Positions 56,082 to 64,000 are shown, counted from the first letter of the stretch. The stretch: DNA of 64,000 nt from Bradyrhizobium barranii subsp. apii (GCF_011516635.5 NZ_CP096255.1:186001-250000); one strand, 5' to 3'. The notes: generated by a model from the sequence alone, not told the origin. A program made the numbers and translations.

Positions 56082-57398
56082 ATGGCTCTTCGACACTTTG
56101 GCGCGGCTGCCGCGCTTGCTGTTACCGTTGGTTTTGGCGCCTCACCGGCGTGGGCCGTGACCGAAATCCAGTGGTGGCACGCGATGACCGGCGCCAACAA
56201 TGACGTCATCGTCAAGCTCGCCACCGACTTCAACGCCTCGCAGACCGACTACAAGGTGATCCCGACCTACAAGGGCAACTATCCCGATACGATGAACGCC
56301 GGCATCGCGGCGTTCCGCGCCGGCAGCGCCCCACACATTATGCAGGTGTTCGAAGTCGGCACCGCGACCATGATGGCCGCGACCGGCGCCGTAAAACCCG
56401 TCTACAAGCTGATGGCCGAGGCCGGCGAGAAGTTCGACCCCAAGATCTATCTGCCCGCCATCACCGGCTACTACTCGACCTCGAAGGGCGAGATGCTGTC
56501 ATTCCCTTTCAACTCGTCGTCGACCATCATGTGGGTCAACCTCGACGAGCTCAAGAAGGCGAACGTCGAGATCCCCAAGACCTGGCCCGAAACGTTCGAG
56601 GCCGCCAAGAAGCTGAAGGCTGCGGGTCATGACACCTGCGGCTTCTCGGGCTCCTGGGTCACCTGGGTCAATCTCGAGCAGCTCTCCGCCTGGCACAACG
56701 TGCCGCTCGCCAGCAAGGCCAACGGCCTCGACGGTTTCGACACCGTGCTGGAATTCAACGGCCCGCTCCAGGTCAAGCATCTCGAAACCCTGGTCGAGCT
56801 GCAGAAGACCAAGACTTACGACTATGCCGGCCGCACCAACACCGGCGAAGGCCGCTTCACCTCCGGCGAATGCCCGATCTACCTGACCTCGTCGGCGTTC
56901 TTCGGCAACGTCAAGGCGCAGGCCAAGTTCAACTTCACCGCCGTGCCGATGCCATACTATCCGGACGTCAAGGGCGCGCCGCAGAACTCGATCATCGGCG
57001 GCGCTTCGCTCTGGGTGATGGGCGGCAAGTCGGCCGACGAATACAAGGGCGTGGCGAAGTTCCTGACCTTCCTCTCGGACACCGATCGCCAAGTCTACAT
57101 CCACAAGGCCTCGGGCTATCTGCCGATCACCAAGGCGGCCTACGCCAAGGCGAAGGAAGAAGGCTTCTACAAGGATCAGCCCTATCTCGAGACCCCGCTG
57201 ATCGAGCTGACCAACAAGGAGCCGACCGACAATTCGCGCGGTCTGCGCCTCGGCAACATGGTTCAGCTGCGTGACGTCTGGTCGGAAGAGATCGAGCAGG
57301 CGCTGGCCGGCAAGAAGACCGCCAAGCAGGCGCTGGATGCTGCCGTCGAGCGCGGCAACACGATGCTGCGTCAGTTCGAAAAGACCGCCGTCAAGTGA
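56082..57398 (+). CDS. ugpB: sn-glycerol-3-phosphate ABC transporter, periplasmic binding protein UgpB
   Basis: Periplasmic solute-binding protein, 438 residues, with a Sec signal peptide (MALRHFGAAAALAVTVGFGASPAWA). The mature part begins VTEIQWWHAMTGANNDVIVKLATDFNASQTDYKV, a close match to the UgpB family, and includes FPFNSSSTIMWVN and the glycerol-phosphate-type pocket residues. It binds glycerol-3-phosphate or glycerophosphodiesters. ATG 56082 has GGGAGG about seven bases upstream. A perfect 11-bp hairpin after its stop separates it from ugpA. Confidence 0.93.
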   Translation: MALRHFGAAAALAVTVGFGASPAWAVTEIQWWHAMTGANNDVIVKLATDFNASQTDYKVIPTYKGNYPDTMNAGIAAFRAGSAPHIMQVFEVGTATMMAATGAVKPVYKLMAEAGEKFDPKIYLPAITGYYSTSKGEMLSFPFNSSSTIMWVNLDELKKANVEIPKTWPETFEAAKKLKAAGHDTCGFSGSWVTWVNLEQLSAWHNVPLASKANGLDGFDTVLEFNGPLQVKHLETLVELQKTKTYDYAGRTNTGEGRFTSGECPIYLTSSAFFGNVKAQAKFNFTAVPMPYYPDVKGAPQNSIIGGASLWVMGGKSADEYKGVAKFLTFLSDTDRQVYIHKASGYLPITKAAYAKAKEEGFYKDQPYLETPLIELTNKEPTDNSRGLRLGNMVQLRDVWSEEIEQALAGKKTAKQALDAAVERGNTMLRQFEKTAVK

Positions 57399-57405
57399 GG
57401 CGATG

Positions 57406-57434
57406 AGCGGCAGGCCGCAAGCCGGCCTGCCGCT
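57406..57434 (+). promoter_or_regulatory. Intercistronic stem-loop between ugpB and ugpA
   Basis: AGCGGCAGGCC (57406-57416) and GGCCTGCCGCT (57424-57434) form a perfect 11-bp stem with a 7-base loop and no U-tract. Such stems after binding-protein genes protect the upstream mRNA from 3' exonucleases. Confidence 0.75.
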
Positions 57435-57446
57435 TCTGCTGACATC

Positions 57447-58328
57447 ATGCAAAAGCAAGCCATTTTCCAAGCAAAACTATTGCCCTACGCGCTGGTTGCG
57501 CCCCAGCTCGCGATCGTCCTGATTTTTTTCTACTGGCCGGCCGCGCAGGCGGTGATCCAATCCTTCCTGCTCCAGGACGCCTTCGGTCTGTCGACAAGCT
57601 TCGTCTGGTTCGAGAATTATCAGGACCTGTTCAAGGACCCGGCCTATTTCGAGGCGGTTGTCCGTACGTTCGTCTTTTCGTTCGCCATCGCCGTCTCGTC
57701 GCTGTCCTTCGCGCTCTTGCTCGCCGTGATGGCCGACAAGCCGCTGCGTGGCTCGATGCTCTACCGCACGCTGCTGATCTGGCCCTATGCAGTGGCGCCG
57801 CCCGTGGTCGGCGTGCTCTGGATCTTCATGCTGCATCCCTCGCTCGGCGTGCTGTCGCGCTATCTGCGCAACCTGGGCGTCGACTGGAATCCGCTGCTTG
57901 ACGGTAACCAGGCGGCTGGGCTGATCATCCTCGCCGCGGCGTGGAAGCAGATCTCCTATAATTTCCTGTTCTTCCTCGCCGGCCTGCAAGCCATCCCCCG
58001 AAGCGTGTTCGAGGCCGCCGCGATCGACGGCGCCCGTCCGATGCGGCGGTTCTGGACAGTGACCTTCCCGCTGCTGTCGCCCACGATCTTCTTCCTGCTG
58101 GTCGTCAACATCGTCTACGCCTTCTTCGACACCTTCGGCATCATCGACACCATGACCCGCGGCGGTCCCGGAACATCGACGGTCACGCTGGTCTACAAGG
58201 TCTATTCCGACGGCCTGCTCGGCGGCAATCTCGGCAGCTCGGCGGCGCAATCGGTGATCCTGATGGTCATGGTGATCGTGCTGACGGGAATCCAGTTCCG
58301 CTTCGTCGAACGCAAGGTGACCTACTGA
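57447..58328 (+). CDS. ugpA: Glycerol-3-phosphate ABC transporter permease UgpA
   Basis: Inner-membrane permease, 293 residues with six predicted helices (for example [21 protein letters not shown] near the start, and [19 protein letters not shown]). The cytoplasmic EAA loop that docks to the ATPase reads [22 protein letters not shown]. It overlaps ugpE by one base. Confidence 0.92.
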   Translation: MQKQAIFQAKLLPYALVAPQLAIVLIFFYWPAAQAVIQSFLLQDAFGLSTSFVWFENYQDLFKDPAYFEAVVRTFVFSFAIAVSSLSFALLLAVMADKPLRGSMLYRTLLIWPYAVAPPVVGVLWIFMLHPSLGVLSRYLRNLGVDWNPLLDGNQAAGLIILAAAWKQISYNFLFFLAGLQAIPRSVFEAAAIDGARPMRRFWTVTFPLLSPTIFFLLVVNIVYAFFDTFGIIDTMTRGGPGTSTVTLVYKVYSDGLLGGNLGSSAAQSVILMVMVIVLTGIQFRFVERKVTY

Positions 58329-59176
58329 TGGTCGAAGAAGAGGGCTTTCGGCGCTACGTCGCCCACGCGATTCTCTGGATCGGGATCGCGATCGTCGCAT
58401 TCCCGGTCTACATCGCGATCGTCGCCTCGACGCAGGACAACGCCCTGATCGCGAACGGGCAGATGTCGCTGCTGCCGGGCGGCCATTTCCTCGAGGTCTA
58501 CGACAAGACCATCTTCGTCGGCACGAGCGGCTCGACCCGCGAGCCCGTCGGCAACATGATGCTGAACTCGCTGGTGATGGCGCTGGCAATCGCGATCGGC
58601 AAGATCGCGATCTCGATCATCTCGGCCTATGCGATCGTGTATTTCCGCTTTCCGTTCCGGATGGCGATCTTCTGGATCATCTTCATCACGTTGATGCTGC
58701 CGGTCGAGGTGCGCATCTATCCGACCTACAAGATCGTCGCCGATCTGCACATGCTCGACAGCTATGCTGGCCTCGCGCTGCCGCTGATCGCGTCGGCCAC
58801 CGCGACGCTGCTGTTCCGCCAGTTCTTCATGACCGTGCCGGACGAGCTGCTGGAGGCCTCGCGCATCGACGGTGCCGGCCCCTTGCGTTTCTTCTGGGAT
58901 ACGCTGCTGCCGCTGTCGCGCACCAACATGGCGGCGCTGTTCGTGATCCTCTTCATCCTCGGCTGGAATCAATATCTCTGGCCGCTGCTGATCACCACGC
59001 GCGACGACATGCAGACCATCCAGGTCGGCATCCGCAAGATGATCACCACCACCGATGCGCTGACCGAATGGCCGATCGTGATGGCCACCGCCGTGCTCGC
59101 CATGCTGCCGCCGGTGTTCGTCGTCGTCGCCATGCAGAAATTGTTCGTGCGCGGCCTGGTCGAGACCGAGAAGTGA
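58328..59176 (+). CDS. ugpE: Glycerol-3-phosphate ABC transporter permease UgpE
   Basis: Second permease, 282 residues, six helices (ILWIGIAIVAFPVYIAIVAS at the N-terminus). The EAA motif is EASRIDGAGPLRFFWDTLLPL. NMMLNSLVMALAIAIGKIAISIISAYAI matches the MalG/UgpE group. Start codon ATGG overlaps the ugpA stop (TGATG). A palindromic repeat separates it from ugpC. Confidence 0.92.
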   Translation: MVEEEGFRRYVAHAILWIGIAIVAFPVYIAIVASTQDNALIANGQMSLLPGGHFLEVYDKTIFVGTSGSTREPVGNMMLNSLVMALAIAIGKIAISIISAYAIVYFRFPFRMAIFWIIFITLMLPVEVRIYPTYKIVADLHMLDSYAGLALPLIASATATLLFRQFFMTVPDELLEASRIDGAGPLRFFWDTLLPLSRTNMAALFVILFILGWNQYLWPLLITTRDDMQTIQVGIRKMITTTDALTEWPIVMATAVLAMLPPVFVVVAMQKLFVRGLVETEK

Positions 59177-59276
59177 AGATGGCGAATCGTGAATGGCGAG
59201 TAGCGAATGGGGTCGCTGCTTCAGCCTTGCGTGCTGACCAATCCCCATTCGCCATTCCCTACTCGCTATTCGCCGG
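59177..59276. repeat. Palindromic repeat between ugpE and ugpC
   Basis: GGCGAATCGTGAATGGCGAG and TAGCGAATGGGG at the left are inverted relative to CCCCATTCGCCATTCCCTAC and CTCGCTATTCGCC at the right. It interrupts an operon, so it may attenuate or stabilise part of the message. Confidence 0.75.
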
Positions 59277-59284
59277 TGCAACCC

Positions 59285-60370
59285 ATGGCTAACGTCACCC
59301 TGCGCAACGTCCGCAAGACCTATCCCGGCGGCTTCGAGGCCATCAAGGGCGTCAACGTCGATGTCGGCGACGGCCAGTTCTGCGTGCTGGTCGGCCCCTC
59401 CGGCTGCGGCAAGTCCACGCTGCTGCGGATGGTCGCAGGTCTCGAGACCGTCACCGGCGGCGAGATCGACATCGGCGGCCGCGTGGTCAACCAGATCGAG
59501 CCCGCCGATCGCGACATCGCGATGGTGTTCCAGAACTACGCGCTCTATCCGCATATGAGCGTCTTCAACAACATGGCCTACGGCCTGCGCAACCGCGGCA
59601 TGAAGGAGGCCGAGGTCAAGACCCGCGTCGACGAGGCCGCACGCGTGCTCGAGCTCACGCCAATGCTGGAGCGCAAGCCGCGCCAGCTCTCCGGCGGCCA
59701 GCGCCAGCGTGTCGCCATGGGCCGCGCCATCGTGCGCCAGCCGAAAGTGTTTCTGTTCGACGAGCCGCTGTCGAACCTCGACGCAAAGCTGCGCATCGCG
59801 ATGCGCGTCGAGATCCGCAAATTGCAGCGCCGGCTCAACACGACGTCGATCTACGTCACCCACGACCAGCTCGAGGCGATGACGCTCGCCGATATTCTCG
59901 TGGTCATGAATGGCGGCCAGGTCGAGCAGGTCGGCAATCCGCTCGCGATCTACGAGAAGCCGGCGACGACCTTCGTCGCCTCCTTCATCGGGGCACCGCC
60001 GATGAATTTGATGTCGACGCGCGCCGATGAGATCAAATCGCAGCTCGGCGGCGGCGCAACCGATGCCGGCATCCTCGGCATCCGCCCTGAAGACTTCGTG
60101 ATCACCGACCAGACCCCAGCCGGCGGTGTCGCATTGCCGCTGACGGTGGAAGCGATCGAGCGCGTCGGCGCGGAAACCTTCGTCTACGGCACGCGGGCCC
60201 AGGACGACCAGCGCGTCGCCGCCACCCCCGGCGAGCTGCCGCCCGGCGAGGTCATCGTCCGCATTCCCGGAACCGAGGCCCCCGCCATAGGTGAGAGGAT
60301 CCGCGTCGCGGCGGTACGGCCGAAACTGCACCTTTTCAGCGGTGACGGACGGACCCGGATCGAGGCCTGA
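59285..60370 (+). CDS. ugpC: Glycerol-3-phosphate ABC transporter ATPase UgpC
   Basis: ATP-binding subunit, 361 residues from ATG 59285 ([16 protein letters not shown]). Walker [10 protein letters not shown] (37-45), Q loop [10 protein letters not shown], signature [14 protein letters not shown], Walker [13 protein letters not shown] loop [10 protein letters not shown]. The C-terminal OB-type regulatory domain ([19 protein letters not shown]) is MalK/UgpC-like. It powers uptake through UgpA/E. Confidence 0.94.
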   Translation: MANVTLRNVRKTYPGGFEAIKGVNVDVGDGQFCVLVGPSGCGKSTLLRMVAGLETVTGGEIDIGGRVVNQIEPADRDIAMVFQNYALYPHMSVFNNMAYGLRNRGMKEAEVKTRVDEAARVLELTPMLERKPRQLSGGQRQRVAMGRAIVRQPKVFLFDEPLSNLDAKLRIAMRVEIRKLQRRLNTTSIYVTHDQLEAMTLADILVVMNGGQVEQVGNPLAIYEKPATTFVASFIGAPPMNLMSTRADEIKSQLGGGATDAGILGIRPEDFVITDQTPAGGVALPLTVEAIERVGAETFVYGTRAQDDQRVAATPGELPPGEVIVRIPGTEAPAIGERIRVAAVRPKLHLFSGDGRTRIEA

Positions 60371-60581
60371 CCGGTTCCGAGGGCCGGCCGATCAAAAACG
60401 CGAAAAACAACCCCATGCACAGTAGCCGGGGGTTTGATTTCATTGAGATAAATCGTCGGCCGATTCGTCATGCCCGGGCTTGCCTGAACATTTGCGTTCC
60501 CGGTGACGAATTGGGCGCTTCCGCGCGACCGCGGGCGGGGTCAGGCGCGAAAATGGGCAATCCACAGACCCCCGCTACGTC
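60371..60581. other. Gene-free interval between ugpC and the hsp20 promoter
   Basis: No open frame with family similarity. It holds a half-copy of the CGTCATGCCCGGGCTTG repeat (60471-60487). No terminator with a U-tract was seen after ugpC. Confidence 0.5.
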
Positions 60582-60610
60582 CTTGAACCCCCAAGGGGTT
60601 ATGACCATAT
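60582..60610 (+). promoter_or_regulatory. Sigma-32-like heat-shock promoter of hsp20
   Basis: CTTGAA (60582-60587) and GACCATAT (60603-60610) are separated by 15 bases, resembling the RpoH consensus CTTGAA / CCCCATnT. The expected start near 60616 would leave a 5' leader of about 60 bases, the length of a compact ROSE element. Confidence 0.6.
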
Positions 60611-60615
60611 TGCTG

Positions 60616-60678
60616 ACCAAGGGGCGCCGCTTCCGGGCCCTGAAATGCCAAAGTCGCTTCGAGAGGACTTTGTAAACT
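60616..60678 (+). ncRNA. ROSE-like RNA thermometer in the hsp20 leader
   Basis: The last hairpin pairs CAAAGTC (60649-60655) with GACTTTG (60666-60672). In it the ROSE motif UYGCU (TCGCT 60654-60658) faces the Shine-Dalgarno AGGA (60664-60667): U54-A67, C55-G66, then a bulged G56, C57-G65 and U58-A64. This is the ROSE pairing scheme known from rhizobial small heat-shock genes. Upstream GGGGCGCC...GGGCCC can form a further hairpin. Heating would melt the weak stem and expose the ribosome site. Confidence 0.75.
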
Positions 60679-61104
60679 ATGTCTCGTGTTCCCACGCTTT
60701 CCAGTCCGTTCCTTCTGGGCTTCGACGAGATCGAGCGCGTGCTTGATCGCGTCGTCAAAGGCGCCGACGGCTACCCTCCCTACAATATCGAGAGGTGCGA
60801 CCGGTCGGACGGCCAGCCCGAGCGGCTGCGGATCACGCTGGCGGTCGCCGGATTCACCCGCGACCAACTCGATGTAACCATTGAGGAAAACCAGCTCGTG
60901 ATTCGCGGGCGTCAGCAGGACGACAAGTCCCGGCAATACATCCATCGCGGCATCGCCGCGCGCCACTTCCAGCGCACCTTCGTGCTGGCGGAGGGGATGC
61001 TCGTGCTGGGAGCGGATCTGAAGAACGGGCTGCTGTCGGTCGATCTTGCCCGGCCTGAACCGGAGAGGATCGTTAAGACAATCGCTATCAATGAGCACGA
61101 ATAA
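60679..61104 (+). CDS. Small heat-shock protein, Hsp20/alpha-crystallin family
   Basis: 141-residue ATP-independent chaperone that holds unfolded proteins. The alpha-crystallin domain is at about 32-125 (PPYNIERCDRS, RITLAVAGFTRDQLDVTIEENQLVIRG, YIHRGIAARHFQRTFVLAE, LKNGLLSVDLARPEPE). Both IbpA-type Rhizobiales class A features (N-terminal SPFLLGFDEIERVLDRV) are visible. It is preceded by a sigma-32-like promoter and a ROSE-like thermometer and followed by a DUF1150 gene, a common pairing. Confidence 0.94.
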   Translation: MSRVPTLSSPFLLGFDEIERVLDRVVKGADGYPPYNIERCDRSDGQPERLRITLAVAGFTRDQLDVTIEENQLVIRGRQQDDKSRQYIHRGIAARHFQRTFVLAEGMLVLGADLKNGLLSVDLARPEPERIVKTIAINEHE

Positions 61105-61155
61105 TGGAACGAGTAGCGGACTCGACCGCTTAGTTTCTGTGAAGGAGTCGAGACC

Positions 61156-61428
61156 ATGAGTGAAGGTCACGTTGCGTTCGAATACGAAGCCAAGAACGTC
61201 TCGCCCGAGACGCTGGCAACTCTCGGCGAAGGTCATATCGCCTATGTGAAGCAGATCCGCTCCGAGGATGTGCCGGGCCTGTTTCCCGAAGCGCCAAAGA
61301 TCGCGCCGGGCCTCAAGCTCTTCGCGCTCCACGCCGCCGACGGCACGCCGATCATGCTGACCGACAGCCGCGAAGCCGCGGTCGCCAACGCCTGGAGCAA
61401 CGAGCTGCAAGCCGTGAGCGTGCACTGA
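61156..61428 (+). CDS. DUF1150-family protein
   Basis: 90-residue protein of unknown function, recognised by its HIAYVKQIRSEDVP, LFALHAADGTPIMLTDSREAAVANA pattern. In Rhizobiales this gene regularly follows an hsp20 gene; the last part suggests a link to heat stress. GGAG precedes the ATG. A terminator ends the unit. Confidence 0.88.
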   Translation: MSEGHVAFEYEAKNVSPETLATLGEGHIAYVKQIRSEDVPGLFPEAPKIAPGLKLFALHAADGTPIMLTDSREAAVANAWSNELQAVSVH

Positions 61429-61458
61429 CGCACGCTTAGCGCGACATCTGCGAATTCA

Positions 61459-61497
61459 AATGCGCGGGCATGCCTCAAGGCGGCCCGCGCATTTTTT
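61459..61497 (+). terminator. Rho-independent terminator after the hsp20-DUF1150 unit
   Basis: AATGCGCGGGC (61459-61469) and GCCCGCGCATT (61483-61493) make an 11-bp perfect stem, followed by a T6 run. Confidence 0.93.
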
Positions 61498-61651
61498 ATG
61501 GGCCATCCCATGACGCGGCACCAAGCGGACGCCTCGCTTTCTTTGTGCTATGGCCCGATATCCTCCGGCTACTCGATCAGCCGGATCGGGCTATGGAAGC
61601 GTGACCAGACCATCATGACCGACGAGCCAATCGCGTACATTGGAGGTGCTA

Positions 61652-62703
61652 GAGCATTTTCCGACCGGAAAGAATCGGGTGGGGATTCCCAAAACGGCGC
61701 GAGTCAGATTCAAGCTGCATGCTGGCGAGGGAGGCCAGCATGTATGGCCAGGGCGCTTTCGGTTGATCTTCGCCAAAGGGTGGTAGCCGCGATTGACGGT
61801 GGCATGTCCTGTCGACAGGCTGCTGAGCGCTTTGGTGTCAGCGCGGCCAGTGCAATCCGCTGGCGCGGTCGCCTCAAGAAAGTTGGCGACATCGTTCCTA
61901 AACGCCAGGGCGGTGACCGCAAATCGCAGCGCATCGAAGCGCATTCGCAATTGATTCTGGAGGCGGTGACAGCGAGGCCGGATATCACGCTTGCCGAGTT
62001 GCGAGAACTGTTGAAACGTCGTGGAATATCGACTGGCATCGCGTCGCTCTGGCGTTTTTTCCAGCGCAGAAAGATCACACTTAAAAAAAGACAGCGCACG
62101 CCGCCGAGCAACGGCGCGGCGATATAAATGCCGCACGTGAGGAGTGGTTCGAAGGGCAAATCGACCTTGACCCTGAGCGTCTCGTCTTCATCGACGAAAC
62201 CAGCGCCAACACCAAAATGGCGCGGCGTTACGGGCGCTCGCCACGCGGCGAGCGATGTCGTGCAGCTATCCCACACGGACATTGGAAGACGACGACGTTC
62301 ACCGCTGGATTGCGCTCCGACGGTCTGATCGCGCCGCTTGTTCTGGACGGTCCAATGGATGGCGACGCTTTCCTGGCCTACGTCGAGCAATTGCTCGCCC
62401 CATCGCTGCGGCCGGGCGATACCGTTATCATGGACAACTTGCCCGCTCACAAGGTCCATGGCGTTCGAGAGGCCATCCAGGCGGTCGGAGCTAGCCTGCT
62501 CTATCTTCCGCCCTACAGTCCAGACTTCAACCCGATTGAAATGGCCTTCTCCAAACTGAAAGCGCTGTTGCGGACCGCCGCAGCCCGCACCATGCCCGAT
62601 CTCTGGCAAGCAATCGCCAACGCTCTCAAACGCTTCTCACCCGAGGAATGTCAAAATTATCTCGTCGCGGCTGGTTACGACGCAACGTGATCGGAAAACG
62701 CTC
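61652..62703 (+). mobile_element. IS630-family insertion sequence
   Basis: 1052 bases bounded by terminal inverted repeats GAGCATTTTCCGACC (61652-61666) and, on the other strand at the right, GAGCGTTTTCCGATC (62703-62689), matching at 13 of 15. It is flanked by TA on both sides (61650-61651, 62704-62705), the target duplication used by IS630/Tc1-mariner elements. It carries one transposase in two overlapping frames. Confidence 0.92.
61744..62690 (+). CDS. IS630 transposase in two frames joined by -1 frameshift
   Basis: The first frame (ATG 61744, [20 protein letters not shown]) encodes the helix-turn-helix DNA-binding part ([20 protein letters not shown]) and ends at 62127. The second carries the DDE catalytic domain: Asp in [11 protein letters not shown], Asp in [10 protein letters not shown] and Glu in [14 protein letters not shown]. 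They overlap at an A7 run (62083-62089) where a -1 slip joins them; the product would be about 315 residues. Frameshift fusion of this kind is a known expression mode for IS630-type transposases. The element looks complete, so it may be active. Confidence 0.88.
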
Positions 62704-63407
62704 TAAGGCTCGATTCGTTGAGGTGGTGTTGGCATTTCGCCGTTGGGCTGATCGCTATCCTGTTTACCAGAGATCTGGCGAGTGGGAATGCGACTATGGA
62801 GAATGGCCCGCGATCACGACTGCCTTCGCCGCGTTCCTGGATTCGGGCGTTCCGCAGCATTGGAGCGCTCCTATCGTCGAGTTGCTGCTTTACATCCTTG
62901 CTCGCGACAATGAGGCGGAGGTACTCAAGCGCGAGTTGATGGCCAAGCCGGGCTGGCTTTGGCGAGGGTAGCCCCGCATTCACCGGAGCGAGATGCCCGG
63001 TGGCAACTCGCCGATGCGCTTGGGAGCGACGAATTTGCCGCCGATGAAGTCGAACCGCTGTTGGAGCAATTCTTTCACGACGCGGATGAGTATGTAAGCC
63101 GGCGAGCGCTTCTTGCTCTCGCGCGCAGGCGGTCGAAAAGGTCGGAGACGCTGGCGCTTCGCGCGTGGAGCACGGAGTATGAATATCAGCGGATGGCCGC
63201 GCTCGACGCACTTTCCGCGGTTAACTCGCCGTTGTTGCCGTCATATCTCGATCTCGCTCAGCGCGATGGGCGGCAGTATCTCGTCAATTTTGCCAATTCG
63301 CTCCGCGCAAAGCCGGCTTCAGAAGGTAGCGAGTAGGAGAAGGCGACCACATCGACCAAATGTCGTCTTGCACCGCTCGGGTATTGCCGACGCACCGTCA
63401 CCCTTGA

Positions 63408-63520
63408 TTACCTGCCTGACCGCCCTGCCAGCCGCGCGCGAATGTCCGGCTTCAGCACCTTGCCCACCTTCGAGCGCGGCAGGTCGTCCCGGACTTCGAT
63501 CAGCTTCGGTGTCTCACCGT
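63408..63520 (-). pseudogene. 3' remnant of an acyl-CoA synthetase gene
   Basis: On the minus strand this stretch encodes GETPKLIEVRDDLPRSKVGKVLKPDIRARL... ending in TAA at 63408. PRSKVGKVL is the C-terminal catalytic-lysine motif of AMP-binding acyl-CoA ligases. The rest of the gene is absent: at the upstream side the sequence runs into the end of a DUF1194 gene in another frame. Confidence 0.7.
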
Positions 63521-64000
63521 CGCCCGCGCTCCCGCCATTTTTTCTTCGCCGACCAGACAGGACACCCGGGGCTCATTCTCGGCAGTTGGGACGATCCTCC
63601 CCTCCGGCGCGAGGCCCGCAACTTCGAGAACAAGCTTGGTCCGGATCGCTTCCTGGAATTTTTCGCGATCCTTGATTGTCATGATGAAGGCACCCGGCCC
63701 TCCGATCACGCAGTCCTCGTAATAGAGATCGAGATTCTCGATATCGGTCGTCAAATAGGACGGCTCCTTCACCATGAACGGCAGGCCGTTGATGATGATG
63801 CCTTTCTCAACGGCAGCGTCGCGCGCGCCGGTGACGGGGGCTCCGTCGTTGTTCGGCCCATCGCCGGAAATGTCGATGACGCGCCGCGACCCGCGATAGG
63901 GATTCTCTTCGAACAGCTGCACTGCGAAATTGATCGCGCCGGAAATCGAGGTGCTCGAACCTCGGCGAATCGGCGTTTTCATGATCTCGGCGGCCACGGC
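63500..64000 (-). CDS. DUF1194 (VWA-like) protein, cut by window end, with chimeric C-terminus
   Basis: The reading frame is open to the right edge, so only the last 166 codons are visible. The von Willebrand-like pattern SSTSISGAINFAVQLFEENP, RRVIDISGDGPNNDG and IIINGLPFMVKEPSY is that of DUF1194 proteins, usually secreted. After RVSCLVGEEKM the sequence becomes AGARATVRHRS, read out of frame from the acyl-CoA synthetase remnant, so the natural C-terminus seems to have been replaced by a deletion junction. No signal peptide is visible because the start lies outside. Confidence 0.8.
   Translation of the reverse strand, partial: AVAAEIMKTPIRRGSSTSISGAINFAVQLFEENPYRGSRRVIDISGDGPNNDGAPVTGARDAAVEKGIIINGLPFMVKEPSYLTTDIENLDLYYEDCVIGGPGAFIMTIKDREKFQEAIRTKLVLEVAGLAPEGRIVPTAENEPRVSCLVGEEKMAGARATVRHRS

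Larger units (their letters stand above)
61615..63336 (+). pseudogene. HEAT-repeat protein gene split by IS630 and frameshifted
   Basis: The host gene starts at ATG 61615 (MTDEPIAYIGGA) and is interrupted after 61651. Deleting the IS and one TA joins GGT GCT to AAG GCT CGA in frame, giving IGGAKARFVEVVLAFRRWADRYP. It continues to 62957 (ILARDNEAEV, MAKPGWL). There a second, -1 frame change is needed to enter the frame that carries ALARVAPHSPERDARWQLADALGS and the HEAT-like helices (DADEYVSRRALLALARRR, YEYQRMAALDALSAV), ending at 63336. Reconstructed length is about 225 residues. Function unknown; HEAT repeats bind proteins. Confidence 0.75.

Noticed and set aside
58322..60331. A 669-codon open frame antisense to ugpE/ugpC
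   Set aside because: His/Arg/Asp/Gln-rich composition typical of antisense high-GC frames; UgpE and UgpC motifs on the plus strand are unambiguous.
61498..61743. N-terminal extension of the IS630 transposase from outside the IS
   Set aside because: This part lies mostly outside the left terminal repeat and belongs to the host gene; the transposase begins at ATG 61744 within the IS.

Overview
The window looks like a chromosomal segment of a Bradyrhizobium or a very close relative (Nitrobacteraceae, Alphaproteobacteria). Coding DNA is GC-rich. The best marker is irr, whose product has the heme-regulatory Cys29-Pro30 motif and the His117-119 cluster known from Bradyrhizobium Irr. The fabA-fabB-fabI cluster, a DivL-type kinase next to tsaE, an aroA-cmk-rpsA-sppA-ihfB-lapA-trpFBA-accD-folC block, a class II EPSP synthase, OhrR/Ohr, and dispersed palindromic repeats between genes fit the same group.

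Layout. 1-4.3 kb: end of pnp with its terminator, then katG and oxyR as a divergent peroxide-defence pair, then a GNAT acetyltransferase. 4.4-6.1 kb: two tandem paralogous secreted proteins, both with broken frames. 6.2-11.2 kb: a GST, fabI-fabB-fabA (minus strand) divergent from irr, and an SH3-domain exported protein. 11.4-20 kb: hydroxyacid dehydrogenase, a LysR/aldo-keto reductase divergent pair, a MoeB-like enzyme, an exported pseudo-protease, an HWE histidine kinase and a gamma-glutamyltransferase. 20.2-22.2 kb: orphan ParA and mutM. 22.2-39.4 kb: a long plus-strand run ubiE-ubiB-coaBC-dut-divL(frameshifted)-tsaE/amgK-pilZ-murU-addB-addA-trxA. 39.4-52.3 kb: a minus-strand housekeeping block. 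52.4-55.9 kb: FYDLN-acid protein, tRNA-Ala(GGC), a GIY-YIG ORF with a structured repeat, ohrR/ohr and a CoA-transferase. 56-60.4 kb: ugpBAEC, a glycerol-3-phosphate type ABC importer. 60.5-61.5 kb: hsp20 and a DUF1150 gene, with a sigma-32-like promoter and a ROSE-like RNA thermometer. 61.5-64 kb: a decayed accessory patch with a HEAT-repeat gene split by an IS630 element and also frameshifted, an acyl-CoA synthetase 3' remnant, and a DUF1194 gene running off the window.

How genes work together. FabA/FabB/FabI make and reduce unsaturated fatty acids. AccD supplies malonyl-CoA. TsaE-AmgK plus MurU form a cell-wall sugar recycling route beside the tRNA-modification domain. AddAB repairs double-strand breaks. 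KatG/OxyR and Ohr/OhrR handle inorganic and organic peroxides, and Irr ties heme and iron status to gene control.

Most notable observations: (1) CoaBC carries an N-terminal FitA-like ribbon-helix-helix domain, and a palindrome resembling FitA half-sites lies just upstream of its gene. (2) The DivL-like kinase has Tyr in place of the phospho-accepting His and is frameshifted 45 bases further on. (3) TrpF and TrpB form one uninterrupted reading frame. (4) hsp20 has a ROSE-like thermometer hairpin at its ribosome binding site. (5) An IS630 copy sits in a HEAT gene whose frame is restored exactly by in-silico excision. (6) Several metal-site or catalytic residues are missing in MoeB, AccD, FabI, an aldo-keto reductase and a trypsin-like protein. 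I saw no CRISPR array, rRNA or prophage.
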